Below the pieces are notes generated by a model. The model was not told the DNA's origin, did no database searches, and worked only from the letters and a program-made list of their open reading frames with translations. The position numbers were made by a program, and so were the translations under genes. Of a stretch of 64,000 bases of DNA, positions 54,855 to 63,272 are shown piece after piece. The stretch covers positions 1,240,001 through 1,304,000 of the forward strand of contig OZ245814.1 of NCBI GenBank assembly GCA_965228415.1, written 5' to 3'. Position 1 is the stretch's first letter; each line of letters opens with the position of its first letter. This stretch comes from Agaribacillus sp965228415. Its GTDB lineage: Bacteria; Bacteroidota; Bacteroidia; Cytophagales; Cyclobacteriaceae.

Positions 54855-55196
54855 ACAAATAGAATTGCTGCTTGCAGCCTATACCCTACTTTTTTAATCT
54901 CCGAATAAAAAAAATACTTCTAAAAATTTTCTTCTTTCTTTTGTCAAAATAACCGGCTTATTAACCACATTCAAGCCAAAAGACTCCGTTCAGGTGAAAA
55001 ACAGCTACTTACCGGACAATACCGAAACATTGTTAAAACTAAAATCTTCCATTTGATACCGTCACCGGTGTGAATTCCGCCAAAAAATTACATGTAGTAG
55101 ATCGGTTCCTTTTATGCCTATTGTAATTGAGTATCAACATTTAACTATGTGAAATATAATTTAATTCTAGCATTCACCACCAATACTACTTACCAA
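54855..55196. other. Intergenic region, nothing recognised
   Basis: 342 bp upstream of the large T9SS protein gene. No terminator, promoter match or coding frame could be supported. Confidence 0.4.
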
Positions 55197-58100
55197 ATGG
55201 ATAAAGCACTACTAAATTCACCAGGCATAATCAAGGCTATTAAAAGCTCAGTGTTAATGCTGACCGGCCTTTTTTTACTATTAAGCCAAGGCGCTTATGC
55301 CCAATTTGCAGGCGACTTTGCACCAGACAACTGGACTTTTTCAACGGAAAATGCCGATGCTTCAATCGATCTTTCACAAGTTCCAAATGCGATTATAATC
55401 AAGGGAGGAAATGACGGTGAGGAAGGAAATACTGATTATACCATTACATTTACGCAGGCAGGTGACATAAAATTTGCCTGGACTTTCTTTAGTACTGACG
55501 TTGACGGCGCAAGTTTTGATCCGGGGGGATATGTTCTTAACGATGTTTTTACCCCGTTGACAGATCCGGGAGGACCTCCCAGTCAAAATGGTGTAGCTTC
55601 CGTAACTGTAGCGGATGGTGACGTATTTGCCTTTAGAGTATATACCGTCGACGGCGTTGCGGGGCCAGGTATTTTCACGATCGACAACTTTACGCCTTTT
55701 AAAAATGCTACTCCAACATTAGATAACCTGACAAATCTTTATATAGGTGTTAATGAAACTCCTTTTAGCGTTGATCTTACCGGCATCGCCTCCGGTATAG
55801 CCGAGCCGACGCAAACCATATCTATTACAGCTACCTCAAGCGACACGGACATTTTACCTGATCCTGCGGTAACTTATACAAGCCCCGACATGACCGGCTC
55901 GCTATTATTATCTCCGGTAACAGATGCTTTTGGTACAGCTACAATTACAGTGACCGTTTCAGACGATGGTGGTACTGCTAACGGCGCTGTTGATAATGTA
56001 GTCAAGACGTTCATGGTAGATATCAATAGTAATTTTCCACCACAAATTACGGCACTCAATAATTTGACATTGCCCATAAGTGCAGATGAGCAAACGGTGA
56101 ATCTGACAGGTATCAATGCCGGCAAAAATAACAATGAAAGTCAGGTTATCACTGTCAGTGCTTCATCAAGCAATGAGGCTATTGTCAGTACCAGCTCACT
56201 CGCTGTTGAATATACTAGTCCGGATAATAACGGCATCCTTCGGTTTACACCAAACCCGAACGTGATAGGCCAAACAACGGTAACCGTAACTTTGATGGAT
56301 GATGGTGGTACAGCCAACAACGGAAACGATACATTTACCACAACATTTGTGGTGAAAGTTAACCCCAACCAAACACCTTCAGTAGATGAGATTGCTGATC
56401 GGATTTTAGGTATTAATGCCTCCGAACAAACTGTTGCCATTAATGGAATTAGCGATGGAGACGGTAATACACAAGACATAACTGTTACAGCGACTTCGGA
56501 TAATACCGCTTTGATCCCCGACCCCACCATTACCTATACCTCACCTGGTACAACGGGTGAATTGAGATTCACACCTGTAACTGACCAATTTGGAATGGCT
56601 ACCATTACAGTCACCGTTCAGGATAATGGTGGAACAGCTGAGGGAAGCGTAGATATTACCACCACTTCTTTCAAAGTGCAGGTTAGTGGCAATTTTGCCC
56701 CTACCCTGAATGAGTTGGACAATATGATTATACCGGTAAATGATGGATTACAGAACGTTGGTTTGGATGGCATTACTGCCGGACCTGGTGAAACCCAGGT
56801 ACTCACTGTTACAGCCTCCTCAGATAATACCGGATTGATACCGGACCCTACTGTTACTTATACCTCTCCTGATGGGACTGGAAGCATTGCATTTACCCCG
56901 GCCACAGATATGAGCGGAACCGCTACGATTACGGTTACCGTGCAGGATGACGGTGGAACTGACAATGGAGGAATAAACATATTTAGCAGGACATTTACGG
57001 TTCAGGTAACTTCAAATCTTCCTCCTACCATCGATGAATTAGAGGATTTAACCATCAATAAAAACAGCCCGGAACAAACCATTAATTTAAGTGGAATTAG
57101 TGCCGGTATTGGAGAGACGCAGGATTTAATCATTGAGGTTACTTCAGACAATCCATCATTGGTATCTGATTTTATATTGACATATACACCAAATGATGCT
57201 ACCGGCTCTTTCAGCTTTACACCGATACAGGACCAGGTTGGTGTTGCCAATATCTCTGTTACAGTCACCGACAATGGTGGAACTGATAACAACGGCATCG
57301 ACAGCATCGTTGAAACCTTTAAACTTACCGTTAACAAGTTTGTTAATTATTCCGCCTCCACCTCGGGTAACCCAAGCTTTCAACGACCTGTTGAAGGAGC
57401 GCCTCCGGCATCTACTATTGCTGGAGACCATCCCTATCATGTCCAACCATTCATAGTATCTGTTGACGGCGAATATCATATCAGCATCATTAATGCTAAT
57501 TATGATCCATTTATAGCTATCTATGAAACCAATTTCAATCCATCGGCACCGTTAAACGATGCGCTTAGCGCCAATAATGATGATTTTATAGGAGATCTTG
57601 GAATATTTCCCCTTTTAATTCAGGAGCTGGTGGCTGGCAAACAGTATTTTGTTGTAACCACTTCATCTAATATCGATGACTCCGGGGACTTTACCGCAGA
57701 AATAGCCGGACAGGGTGATATTAGCCTGGGTACTTTGCCTACATTAGATTTTATAGAAGATACCGCCACGGATGAAGATGTGCCAACAACCATCAATTTA
57801 ACAGGTATTACCGATGGTCTTGGTGGTACCCAATCTCTTGAGGTAATTGCCGCATCTAGCAACAGTGATTTGTTTTCAGATATCACTGTAACACAAAATG
57901 ACGAAACAGGCTCATTCTCACTTTCGCCTTTAGCGAATGCAAGCGGGGAAGCTACAATTACTGTTACCGTCAGGAATAATGATATTGAATTCGAAAGAAG
58001 TTTTTCAGTAACAGTAAATGCAGTCAATGATAGCCCGGATTTCACACTCGATCAATCAGACATTACTGCAGAGCAAGAATTTGCAGATCCAATTACCATT

Positions 58101-58613
58101 TCCGTTATTCCCGGAGAAGTACCCGCAGATGAAGCCGATCAGGTAGTTGTTTATAGCCTTGAGCCATCCACTTCAGATTTGGTAAATATACAATTTGATT
58201 CAAACACCGGTAATGTCACCATCACTTCTATTGTAGATGCTTTTGGTAGTGAAACGTTTACTATTACAGCCAACGATCAGGAAAGTGCCAATAATACAGC
58301 TACTCAAACATTTACTATTAATGTTGAGAAGGCAACCGGTATCAATGATGAGTTTTTATCCCGAAACACCAATATATGGCCCAATCCCGGCGCCGGTGTC
58401 TTTCACCTTTCCCTGGAAATGCCGACCCTGGGAAATCTGGATATATTTGTAACAGATCTGGCAGGAAAAATAATTAAGCATCACCATGTTAATCCTGTAA
58501 ATACCAGGGTGGAAACTAATCTGGATTTAACGGATATGCAATCCGGACTATATTTGGTGAGGATAAAAACACAGGATAAAAGACAAATTATTAAACGACT
58601 CATCAAGAATTAG
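55197..58613 (+). CDS. Large secreted repeat protein with T9SS sorting domain
   Basis: Start chosen at ATG 55197 (MDKALLNSPG); the frame opens with GTG at 55149. About 1138 residues: signal peptide ending GAYAQ, an N-terminal domain with DNWTFSTENADASIDLS, then seven Ig/cadherin-like repeats of 95-110 residues. Five repeats in a row share PTxxxLxxL, TYTSPD, FTP and ITVTVxDDGGT. A pre-peptidase-like domain (FVNYSASTSGNPSFQRPVEG) interrupts them, then two more divergent repeats, and a T9SS sorting domain (WPNPGAGVFHLSLE, SGLYLVRIKTQDK). It should be displayed on the surface or released. Adhesion or matrix function is inference. Confidence 0.92.
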   Translation: MDKALLNSPGIIKAIKSSVLMLTGLFLLLSQGAYAQFAGDFAPDNWTFSTENADASIDLSQVPNAIIIKGGNDGEEGNTDYTITFTQAGDIKFAWTFFSTDVDGASFDPGGYVLNDVFTPLTDPGGPPSQNGVASVTVADGDVFAFRVYTVDGVAGPGIFTIDNFTPFKNATPTLDNLTNLYIGVNETPFSVDLTGIASGIAEPTQTISITATSSDTDILPDPAVTYTSPDMTGSLLLSPVTDAFGTATITVTVSDDGGTANGAVDNVVKTFMVDINSNFPPQITALNNLTLPISADEQTVNLTGINAGKNNNESQVITVSASSSNEAIVSTSSLAVEYTSPDNNGILRFTPNPNVIGQTTVTVTLMDDGGTANNGNDTFTTTFVVKVNPNQTPSVDEIADRILGINASEQTVAINGISDGDGNTQDITVTATSDNTALIPDPTITYTSPGTTGELRFTPVTDQFGMATITVTVQDNGGTAEGSVDITTTSFKVQVSGNFAPTLNELDNMIIPVNDGLQNVGLDGITAGPGETQVLTVTASSDNTGLIPDPTVTYTSPDGTGSIAFTPATDMSGTATITVTVQDDGGTDNGGINIFSRTFTVQVTSNLPPTIDELEDLTINKNSPEQTINLSGISAGIGETQDLIIEVTSDNPSLVSDFILTYTPNDATGSFSFTPIQDQVGVANISVTVTDNGGTDNNGIDSIVETFKLTVNKFVNYSASTSGNPSFQRPVEGAPPASTIAGDHPYHVQPFIVSVDGEYHISIINANYDPFIAIYETNFNPSAPLNDALSANNDDFIGDLGIFPLLIQELVAGKQYFVVTTSSNIDDSGDFTAEIAGQGDISLGTLPTLDFIEDTATDEDVPTTINLTGITDGLGGTQSLEVIAASSNSDLFSDITVTQNDETGSFSLSPLANASGEATITVTVRNNDIEFERSFSVTVNAVNDSPDFTLDQSDITAEQEFADPITISVIPGEVPADEADQVVVYSLEPSTSDLVNIQFDSNTGNVTITSIVDAFGSETFTITANDQESANNTATQTFTINVEKATGINDEFLSRNTNIWPNPGAGVFHLSLEMPTLGNLDIFVTDLAGKIIKHHHVNPVNTRVETNLDLTDMQSGLYLVRIKTQDKRQIIKRLIKN
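55720..57340 (+). repeat. Five tandem Ig-like repeat units within the T9SS protein gene
   Basis: Units of about 105-110 codons begin around 55710, 56034, 56364, 56694 and 57018. They repeat the motifs TITVTVxDDGGT and TYTSPDxTG. Similar at protein level; DNA copies are diverged, so recombination between them is less likely. Confidence 0.65.
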
Positions 58614-58713
58614 CAAACCAAAAAACAGGGCACTATAAATAGTTATATACCCATAATTATCGATAGCTTGCTCTTAAATGGTTTCGCCCCAAAGGTCAAA
58701 GACTGTTTTCAAG

Positions 58714-58747
58714 CAAATGCCGCCATAAGTTTTTATGGTGGCATTTG
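58714..58747. terminator. Strong hairpin between convergent genes
   Basis: CAAATGCCGCCATAA (58714-58728) pairs with TTATGGTGGCATTTG (58733-58747), a 15-bp stem with one wobble and a 4-nt loop. No T-run on either side. It lies between the stops of the T9SS gene and the small membrane protein gene and may stop transcription from both directions. Confidence 0.45.
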
Positions 58748-58767
58748 TCATGGATAGCACGTACCAT

Positions 58768-58983
58768 TTAACTTTCACCCTGATAGAGCTTCTCAATTTT
58801 TATACGGTCTTCCTCCGGTATTTCCGGGTTATTCATTAGTTCAAATGCTTCTCCCGGCGATTTAATGTTATATTTTTCAATAACATTTTCCTTTTTTAAC
58901 TTCTTGTTTCTGGCTCTGATAACAAAAAACAGGGCTATCTGAATTATCAAAACCACCACTACAAAAATAATAATCAGATTCAT
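58768..58983 (-). CDS. Small single-helix membrane protein
   Basis: 71 residues. N-terminal membrane helix (about 3-22, IIIFVVVVLIIQIALFFVI), then a basic stretch RARNKKLKKEN and a soluble acidic tail (IKSPGEAFELMNNPEIPEEDRIKIEKLYQ). The basic residues after the helix put the tail in the cytoplasm. No family recognised. A TAATTTTG promoter element 32 bp upstream (59015-59022) supports a real gene despite its size. It could be a regulator or anchor of a larger protein; no partner is apparent. Confidence 0.7.
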   Translation of the reverse strand: MNLIIIFVVVVLIIQIALFFVIRARNKKLKKENVIEKYNIKSPGEAFELMNNPEIPEEDRIKIEKLYQGES

Positions 58984-59014
58984 AGCTTCTTATTTCCGTG
59001 TATATTGATAAAAG

Positions 59015-59022
59015 CAAAATTA
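59015..59022 (-). promoter_or_regulatory. -7 promoter element TAATTTTG of the small membrane protein gene
   Basis: Exact TAnnTTTG match on the minus strand, predicting a start near 59008 and a 25-nt leader. Confidence 0.45.
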
Positions 59023-59249
59023 ATATATTAGATATGAAATAATACCAGTATCAGGTCAAACCTGCCAGGTACATCCGGTCGTTCACATACTTTTACCCTT
59101 ATCAGCCACCGGTATTAAATATGCTATTCAAATGCTTTAGGTTCAGAGCAAGATAAATACTTTGCACCACTTATACTGCCTGCCTATACATTTACATTGA
59201 TCTTAAACATGGCTAACAATAAGTACATTATCCAAAACCCAGTCTCCAC

Positions 59250-59285
59250 AAAAAAAATATCAGCACCTGAAACAGGCGCTGATAT
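59250..59285 (-). terminator. Rho-independent terminator of the 2H protein gene
   Basis: ATATCAGC (59257-59264) pairs with GCTGATAT (59278-59285), with an inner stem CCTG/CAGG (59266-59276). On the minus strand it is followed by eight T. It lies about 160 nt after the stop at 59442. Confidence 0.85.
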
Positions 59286-59441
59286 AGTCGAATTAAACCC
59301 AAAAAGAGAAAATATAAATATAACCGCTATGATTGCAGCAAAATTTCTAAATGAAATAGTTATGATCCGTAGAGTGCCTTAAACTGAAAGATTTAGCTCC
59401 GTCGGCAACATTCTTGCAAATCACCATTGATTAATCTGCTA

Positions 59442-60059
59442 TCAGGTCAATACTAAATTCCGGGTGCTGTTATAGCTGCTTTCCTTGAATAAATCCATTG
59501 TATATCCTATACCTTTAAAAGTCAGCTCTTCCAAAACTTCCCAGTGAGTATAATTATGTTTCATTAAATACATAGAAGATGCCATGAAACCCGCTTCGAA
59601 TTTCCTGGGTTTGTAGGTATTAAAGATTTTCCTGAATTTACTTTTAATGTCTTTGGTAGCTACCGTGATGTGTGGTTTGAAAATATTATGACCTATCATG
59701 TCGTCGGAAAAATTCAACTCCATTTTCAAAAACTTTCCCAATTGATGATGCAACATTTTCAGGGAATTTGAAAGCTTGGCGTTGATAAAAATAGTGTGCT
59801 CAGGGAAAGCACTGTAGCCGTCAAGCTTAACCATCATCGGATGTTGCAAATGCGCGAACCGCCTCAGCTTTTCAATCATTATTTCTTCTCTGAAAGGTAG
59901 TTGCTGGAACGGGATCTGTATGGAAATACCAGGTACCAGTTTTAAAGCTGCCTTGCATTTGAATTGTCTTGCCAATTCCAGTCTGGTCATTTCTATATGG
60001 TGAATTAAATCCTCCGGTGGTAACAGGGCAATAAAGTAAAGGTTCATTTTTGGTTTCAT
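59442..60059 (-). CDS. 2H phosphoesterase-like protein (2'-5' RNA ligase family)
   Basis: 205 residues from ATG 60059 (ATG 60047, MNLYFIALLPP, is also plausible). The overall pattern is that of RNA ligase/cyclic phosphodiesterase proteins: LYFIALLPPEDL at the start and FKPHITVATK at about 128-137, the second HxT motif. The first HxT motif, expected in the strand before IPFQQLPFREEI, is not there: the strand reads GISIQIPFQQ. So the catalytic pair is incomplete and the activity is doubtful. The promoter carries two matching inverted-repeat boxes (60110-60126, 60140-60156), indicating tight control. No partner gene is on the same transcript. Confidence 0.82.
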   Translation of the reverse strand: MKPKMNLYFIALLPPEDLIHHIEMTRLELARQFKCKAALKLVPGISIQIPFQQLPFREEIMIEKLRRFAHLQHPMMVKLDGYSAFPEHTIFINAKLSNSLKMLHHQLGKFLKMELNFSDDMIGHNIFKPHITVATKDIKSKFRKIFNTYKPRKFEAGFMASSMYLMKHNYTHWEVLEELTFKGIGYTMDLFKESSYNSTRNLVLT

Positions 60060-60103
60060 AGCTCTTGTCAGTTTTAGAAATTTTTGATTGCTAATTATAT
60101 TGA

Positions 60104-60132
60104 CAAATATACTAACAAAAATAGTATTTCAA
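60104..60132 (-). promoter_or_regulatory. Promoter TTG-N18-TATATTTG of the 2H gene
   Basis: On the minus strand TTG (60132-60130) is followed after 18 bp by TATATTTG (60111-60104), a near-ideal Bacteroidota promoter. Start expected near 60097, leader about 40 nt. Confidence 0.65.
60110..60126. promoter_or_regulatory. Operator-like box 1, TACTA-N7-TAGTA
   Basis: TACTAACAAAAATAGTA, inverted repeat of 5-bp arms with a 7-bp spacer. It lies between the -33 and -7 elements, where MerR-type or repressor proteins often bind. Confidence 0.5.
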
Positions 60133-60139
60133 AATATTA

Positions 60140-60156
60140 TACTAATTTTTTTAGTA
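60140..60156. promoter_or_regulatory. Operator-like box 2, TACTA-N7-TAGTA
   Basis: TACTAATTTTTTTAGTA, same arms and spacer as box 1 and exactly 30 bp from it (about three helix turns). It lies just upstream of the -33 element. Confidence 0.5.
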
Positions 60157-60355
60157 AATTTATCAAAAGCCAATACCTTAGCCAAAATGGCATCCCTAAC
60201 TTAAGCCAGGTGGGAAATGAGACCCGCTATTCATACGACCATAAGAAAAGTCCGGAACCGGAAATTTGGGTTTAAAAGTGTCGCTTTGGTATACACAGCT
60301 GCATGAATACACTTTCAACACCCTGTTTTGTGGCTTTTTTTAAGTTTTTTTGATA

Positions 60356-60387
60356 TTTTTTGAGGTAGTATCTATGATCTCAAAAAA
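60356..60387. promoter_or_regulatory. Inverted repeat upstream of the coiled-coil protein gene
   Basis: TTTTTTGAG (60356-60364) and CTCAAAAAA (60379-60387) are perfect inverse copies 14 bp apart, 53 bp before the ATG. May be an operator; low-complexity arms make chance possible. Confidence 0.3.
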
Positions 60388-60439
60388 CTGTTCATTTAAT
60401 TTGTACTGTATAGACTAAAATAAATCAAACAACCAAAAT

Positions 60440-61072
60440 ATGCGATTCTCATCTACCTTGTATAGTGCATTGCTATGCACCATTTTTTTTGTCGTGATAG
60501 CAACTTCCACCCTCCATGCACAAACCATTGAAAAGACGCCGCTGGACTCTGGCACTTTAAATCAACAATTTGAATATGTGAAGAAGAAATCAAGTAGTTA
60601 TAACGATTTTAAAGTAATCAAACTATCAAGGCTCAATAAAATGTGGTCTAATGCGCTTGATTCATTATCAGCTACCAGGTCCTCACTGGCAGAATTTCAA
60701 ACGAAAGTCGGTACACAGCAAACAACAATTGATGGACTCAATAAAAGTCTTGAAGATACCAAACAACAGTTGACGGAGGTAACTGAGGAGAAGGATAGTA
60801 TTTCCCTGTTGGGCATAAGCATGGCGAAGAAAAACTACCATGGTTTGATGTGGTTCCTGGTATTTGCTTTGCTGGCTATGCTGGGAGTGGCTATCTACAA
60901 ATTTAAGGATAGCAATAAAATTACTGTAAATGCGGAAAGGGATTTTAGAAATGTGTCGGAGGAGTATGAAGAATTTAAGAAGAAATCCCTGGAAAAGGAA
61001 AGAAAGCTGAAAAGAGAGTTACAAACCGAAATAAACCGGGTTGAGGATCTGAAAAGAAGAATTAATTCCTAA
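60440..61072 (+). CDS. Coiled-coil single-helix membrane protein (often misnamed tRNA methyltransferase)
   Basis: 210 residues. Signal peptide (about 1-28, STLHAQT), a periplasmic helical part with LNQQFEYVKKKSSSYNDFKVIK, a coiled coil (about 70-115), one membrane segment (YHGLMWFLVFALLAMLGVAIYKF, about 134-156) and a highly charged cytoplasmic coiled coil to the end. From memory, Bacteroidota proteins of this design are labelled tRNA (guanine-N1)-methyltransferase in databases; no SPOUT methyltransferase motif is visible here, so that name is not supported. A structural or scaffolding role is inferred. The stop overlaps the convergent coxE-like stop by 11 bp. Confidence 0.85.
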   Translation: MRFSSTLYSALLCTIFFVVIATSTLHAQTIEKTPLDSGTLNQQFEYVKKKSSSYNDFKVIKLSRLNKMWSNALDSLSATRSSLAEFQTKVGTQQTTIDGLNKSLEDTKQQLTEVTEEKDSISLLGISMAKKNYHGLMWFLVFALLAMLGVAIYKFKDSNKITVNAERDFRNVSEEYEEFKKKSLEKERKLKRELQTEINRVEDLKRRINS

Positions 61073-62285
61073 TCACCTGATCCATTCCGGTTCTATGGGG
61101 CGACAACACCCTGGCCCTTTTTTTTCTTCTCGTATTCAATAAATAGCCAGGTAATTTCTTTAAACTATCAATATTGTGGATAGGTGCCAGTATATCTATA
61201 AATGGCAATGAGCATTTCATGCCCTCCGTGTCCGGCTGAAAATCAGGTGCTCCCGCCAGGGGGTTAAGCCATATTACTCTGCCGGAAGATTGATAGATAT
61301 GTGCCATGCTTTCTTTAAGTAATAAGACATCTCCGGTATCCCAGCCGTCGCTGACAATTACGACAGTGGTTTTCCGGTTCAGAAAATGCGGGGCATAATC
61401 ATTAACAAATGTATGAAGCGATTTTCCGATTTTGGTACCACCTGCCCAGTGGCTGACTTCATTGGTCAGACTTTGCAAAGACCGTTCAAAGTTTTTATTG
61501 CTGAGCTGGGCACTTACATGATATAATGATGTACTGAAAACAAAGGTCTCAATACGGCTATACACATGTTGAAAGGCATAAAGGAATTGAATCAGAAACC
61601 GGCTGTATAATTCCATTGATTTGCTTACATCACACAAAATCACCAGGTTCAGATCCGTTTCCTTATGCTTTTTATAATAAAGATCCAGGGCTTCTCCTCC
61701 CCTTTTCAAATTGTTTCTGAATATTTTTCTAAGGTCCATTTTTTGATGTTCATGTGTTGTCACAAATCTGCGTATTTTGCGATTAACAATAGATTTAGCA
61801 ATTTTTTTGATCAATTTTCTAAGTTCCCAAAGCTCATCATCAGTAAATGAGCTGAAATCCTTTTGTGACAAATTGGTTTGAGAACTATAGAAAGCTGTCT
61901 CCTGCTGCTTATTGTCAGCATTGCCGTATAGCCAGTTTTTGAGTGTATCAAACGACGGTTTACTTCCCGGGGGCCATTTAGGTTGTTGCTTCTTTTTACC
62001 GGAGGGCTTCTCCTTGATCTTTGCGTCAACCGCCTGGTTTAACGCTTTCCAATAGGCCTCAAACAATTTGTCGAATACAACTACTTGTTTCTGGTTTTTG
62101 GGGAGCGTCGACTTTAAAACGATACGCAATTCATCCCGGGAATTAATTCGAATCAAAGTTAACGCGTACAATGCATCGGCCTGCACAGTGGGATCCACAC
62201 TGAAACCATGTCCTCTGAGGTAACGACAAAAAGATATTATGTTTTCAGTCAGTGTAGTCTTTCTTGATATATAGTCTGATGCCAT
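61062..62285 (-). CDS. VWA-domain protein, CoxE type
   Basis: 407 residues. The N-terminal helical part (FCRYLRGHGFSVDPTVQ and later KMDLRKIFRNNLKRGGEAL) is as in CoxE of molybdenum hydroxylase clusters. The C-terminal von Willebrand A domain has the metal-ion site DVSKSM (Asp219, Ser221, Ser223) and VSDGWDTGD. CoxE works with the MoxR ATPase CoxD in maturing the Mo active site of CO dehydrogenase-type enzymes (known from Oligotropha). The gene is 12 bp downstream of the MoxR gene, so they are one operon. Cytoplasmic or membrane-associated; no signal peptide seen. Confidence 0.9.
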   Translation of the reverse strand: MASDYISRKTTLTENIISFCRYLRGHGFSVDPTVQADALYALTLIRINSRDELRIVLKSTLPKNQKQVVVFDKLFEAYWKALNQAVDAKIKEKPSGKKKQQPKWPPGSKPSFDTLKNWLYGNADNKQQETAFYSSQTNLSQKDFSSFTDDELWELRKLIKKIAKSIVNRKIRRFVTTHEHQKMDLRKIFRNNLKRGGEALDLYYKKHKETDLNLVILCDVSKSMELYSRFLIQFLYAFQHVYSRIETFVFSTSLYHVSAQLSNKNFERSLQSLTNEVSHWAGGTKIGKSLHTFVNDYAPHFLNRKTTVVIVSDGWDTGDVLLLKESMAHIYQSSGRVIWLNPLAGAPDFQPDTEGMKCSLPFIDILAPIHNIDSLKKLPGYLLNTRRKKRARVLSPHRTGMDQVIRN

Positions 62286-62297
62286 ACAATGATAAGT

Positions 62298-63194
62298 TTA
62301 TGTATCCAATTTAGACGTCACACCCACTTTTTCCAGCAGCTCTGACAGGGAATCCGTGGTATGCCGGATATCCTGCCAATCTTTTAATATAATCCCTAGG
62401 GTGTCTTCGACGGCAGACTTGTCGAGGCTGGACAAATGTAAGGCCGCCAGGGCTCTGGCCCAGTCCATGGTTTCGGCAATGCCGGGAATTTTCTCCAGTT
62501 TCATTTTCCTGACTTCCTGCATAAACAGTGTAATCTGTTGCGCTAGTTTTTCATTGATTCCGGGAACCTTTCTTTTAATAATTGCTATTTCCTTTTCAAA
62601 GTCAGGGTAATCGATCCACAGATAGAGACAACGTCTTCTCAGGGCCTCGGATAATTCTCTGATGCTGTTGCTGGTTAATACTACACAGGGAATGACATTG
62701 GCTTTTATCGTGCCAATCTCAGGAATTGAAATCTGCCATTCAGATAGTATCTCCAATAAAAAGCTCTCAAAGGCTTCATCTGCCCGATCTACTTCATCAA
62801 TCAACAATACGGTAGGTCCCTCTTGTGAAATCGCCTCCAGAAGCGGCCGTTTCAACAGGAAACGGTCACTAAAAATATCGCTTTCCCGCTCAGCGATGCT
62901 TTTATCACTACCTTCCTCCATTTTAAGATGTAACAACTGTCTTTGATAATTCCACTCATAGATCGCATGGCTGGCATCGAGACCTTCATAGCATTGCAGC
63001 CTTATCAATCTGGCATCCAAAGACTGGCTCATTACTTTGGCAATTTCCGTTTTACCTACTCCTGCCGGCCCTTCAATAAGCAGCGGTTTGTTTAGCTGCA
63101 TGGACAAATACACTGACAAAGCCGTCCTACGCTCTGTGATATATCCATGGTGTTGTAATGATGATTGGACCTGACTCAGTTCATTTAATTGCAT
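62298..63194 (-). CDS. MoxR-family AAA+ ATPase, CoxD type
   Basis: 298 residues. AAA+ chaperone of the MoxR family: Walker A GPAGVGKT (42-49), Walker B VLLIDEVDRAD, sensor SNSIRELSEALRRRCLYL with arginine finger, and a C-terminal helical lid. Its position between a CoxM-like FAD subunit gene and a CoxE-like gene marks it as CoxD, which remodels the Mo-hydroxylase during cofactor sulfuration. A terminator-like hairpin lies in the 78-bp gap to the upstream coxM gene, so the coxDE pair may also be transcribed at lower level or from its own start. Confidence 0.92.
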   Translation of the reverse strand: MQLNELSQVQSSLQHHGYITERRTALSVYLSMQLNKPLLIEGPAGVGKTEIAKVMSQSLDARLIRLQCYEGLDASHAIYEWNYQRQLLHLKMEEGSDKSIAERESDIFSDRFLLKRPLLEAISQEGPTVLLIDEVDRADEAFESFLLEILSEWQISIPEIGTIKANVIPCVVLTSNSIRELSEALRRRCLYLWIDYPDFEKEIAIIKRKVPGINEKLAQQITLFMQEVRKMKLEKIPGIAETMDWARALAALHLSSLDKSAVEDTLGIILKDWQDIRHTTDSLSELLEKVGVTSKLDT

Positions 63195-63208
63195 ATGATC
63201 AATTTATT

Positions 63209-63236
63209 AAAAAAAGCGGAAACAAGGTTCCGCTTT
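63209..63236 (-). terminator. Terminator-like hairpin between coxM and coxD
   Basis: AAAGCGGAA (63213-63221) and TTCCGCTTT (63228-63236) are perfect inverse copies with a 6-nt loop. On the minus strand seven T follow (63215-63209). It lies 36 nt after the coxM stop. Confidence 0.75.
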
Positions 63237-63272
63237 CTCAACATTGGTATTGGCTGATAGCATTAAAGTTAA

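Larger units (their letters stand above)
58984..59441. other. Intergenic region with promoter and terminator
   Basis: 458 bp. It holds the promoter of the small membrane protein gene (59015-59022) and the terminator of the 2H protein gene (59250-59285). A 61-codon plus-strand frame at 59197-59382 runs through the terminator and is rejected. Confidence 0.5.
60060..60439. other. Divergent control region of the 2H and coiled-coil protein genes
   Basis: 380 bp. It holds the -33/-7 promoter and two operator-like boxes of the 2H gene and an inverted repeat at 60356-60387 upstream of the coiled-coil gene. No coding frame credible. Confidence 0.5.

Noticed and set aside
59197..59382. 61-codon plus-strand frame
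   Set aside because: It contains the full terminator of the opposite strand, and no promoter or homology cue was seen.
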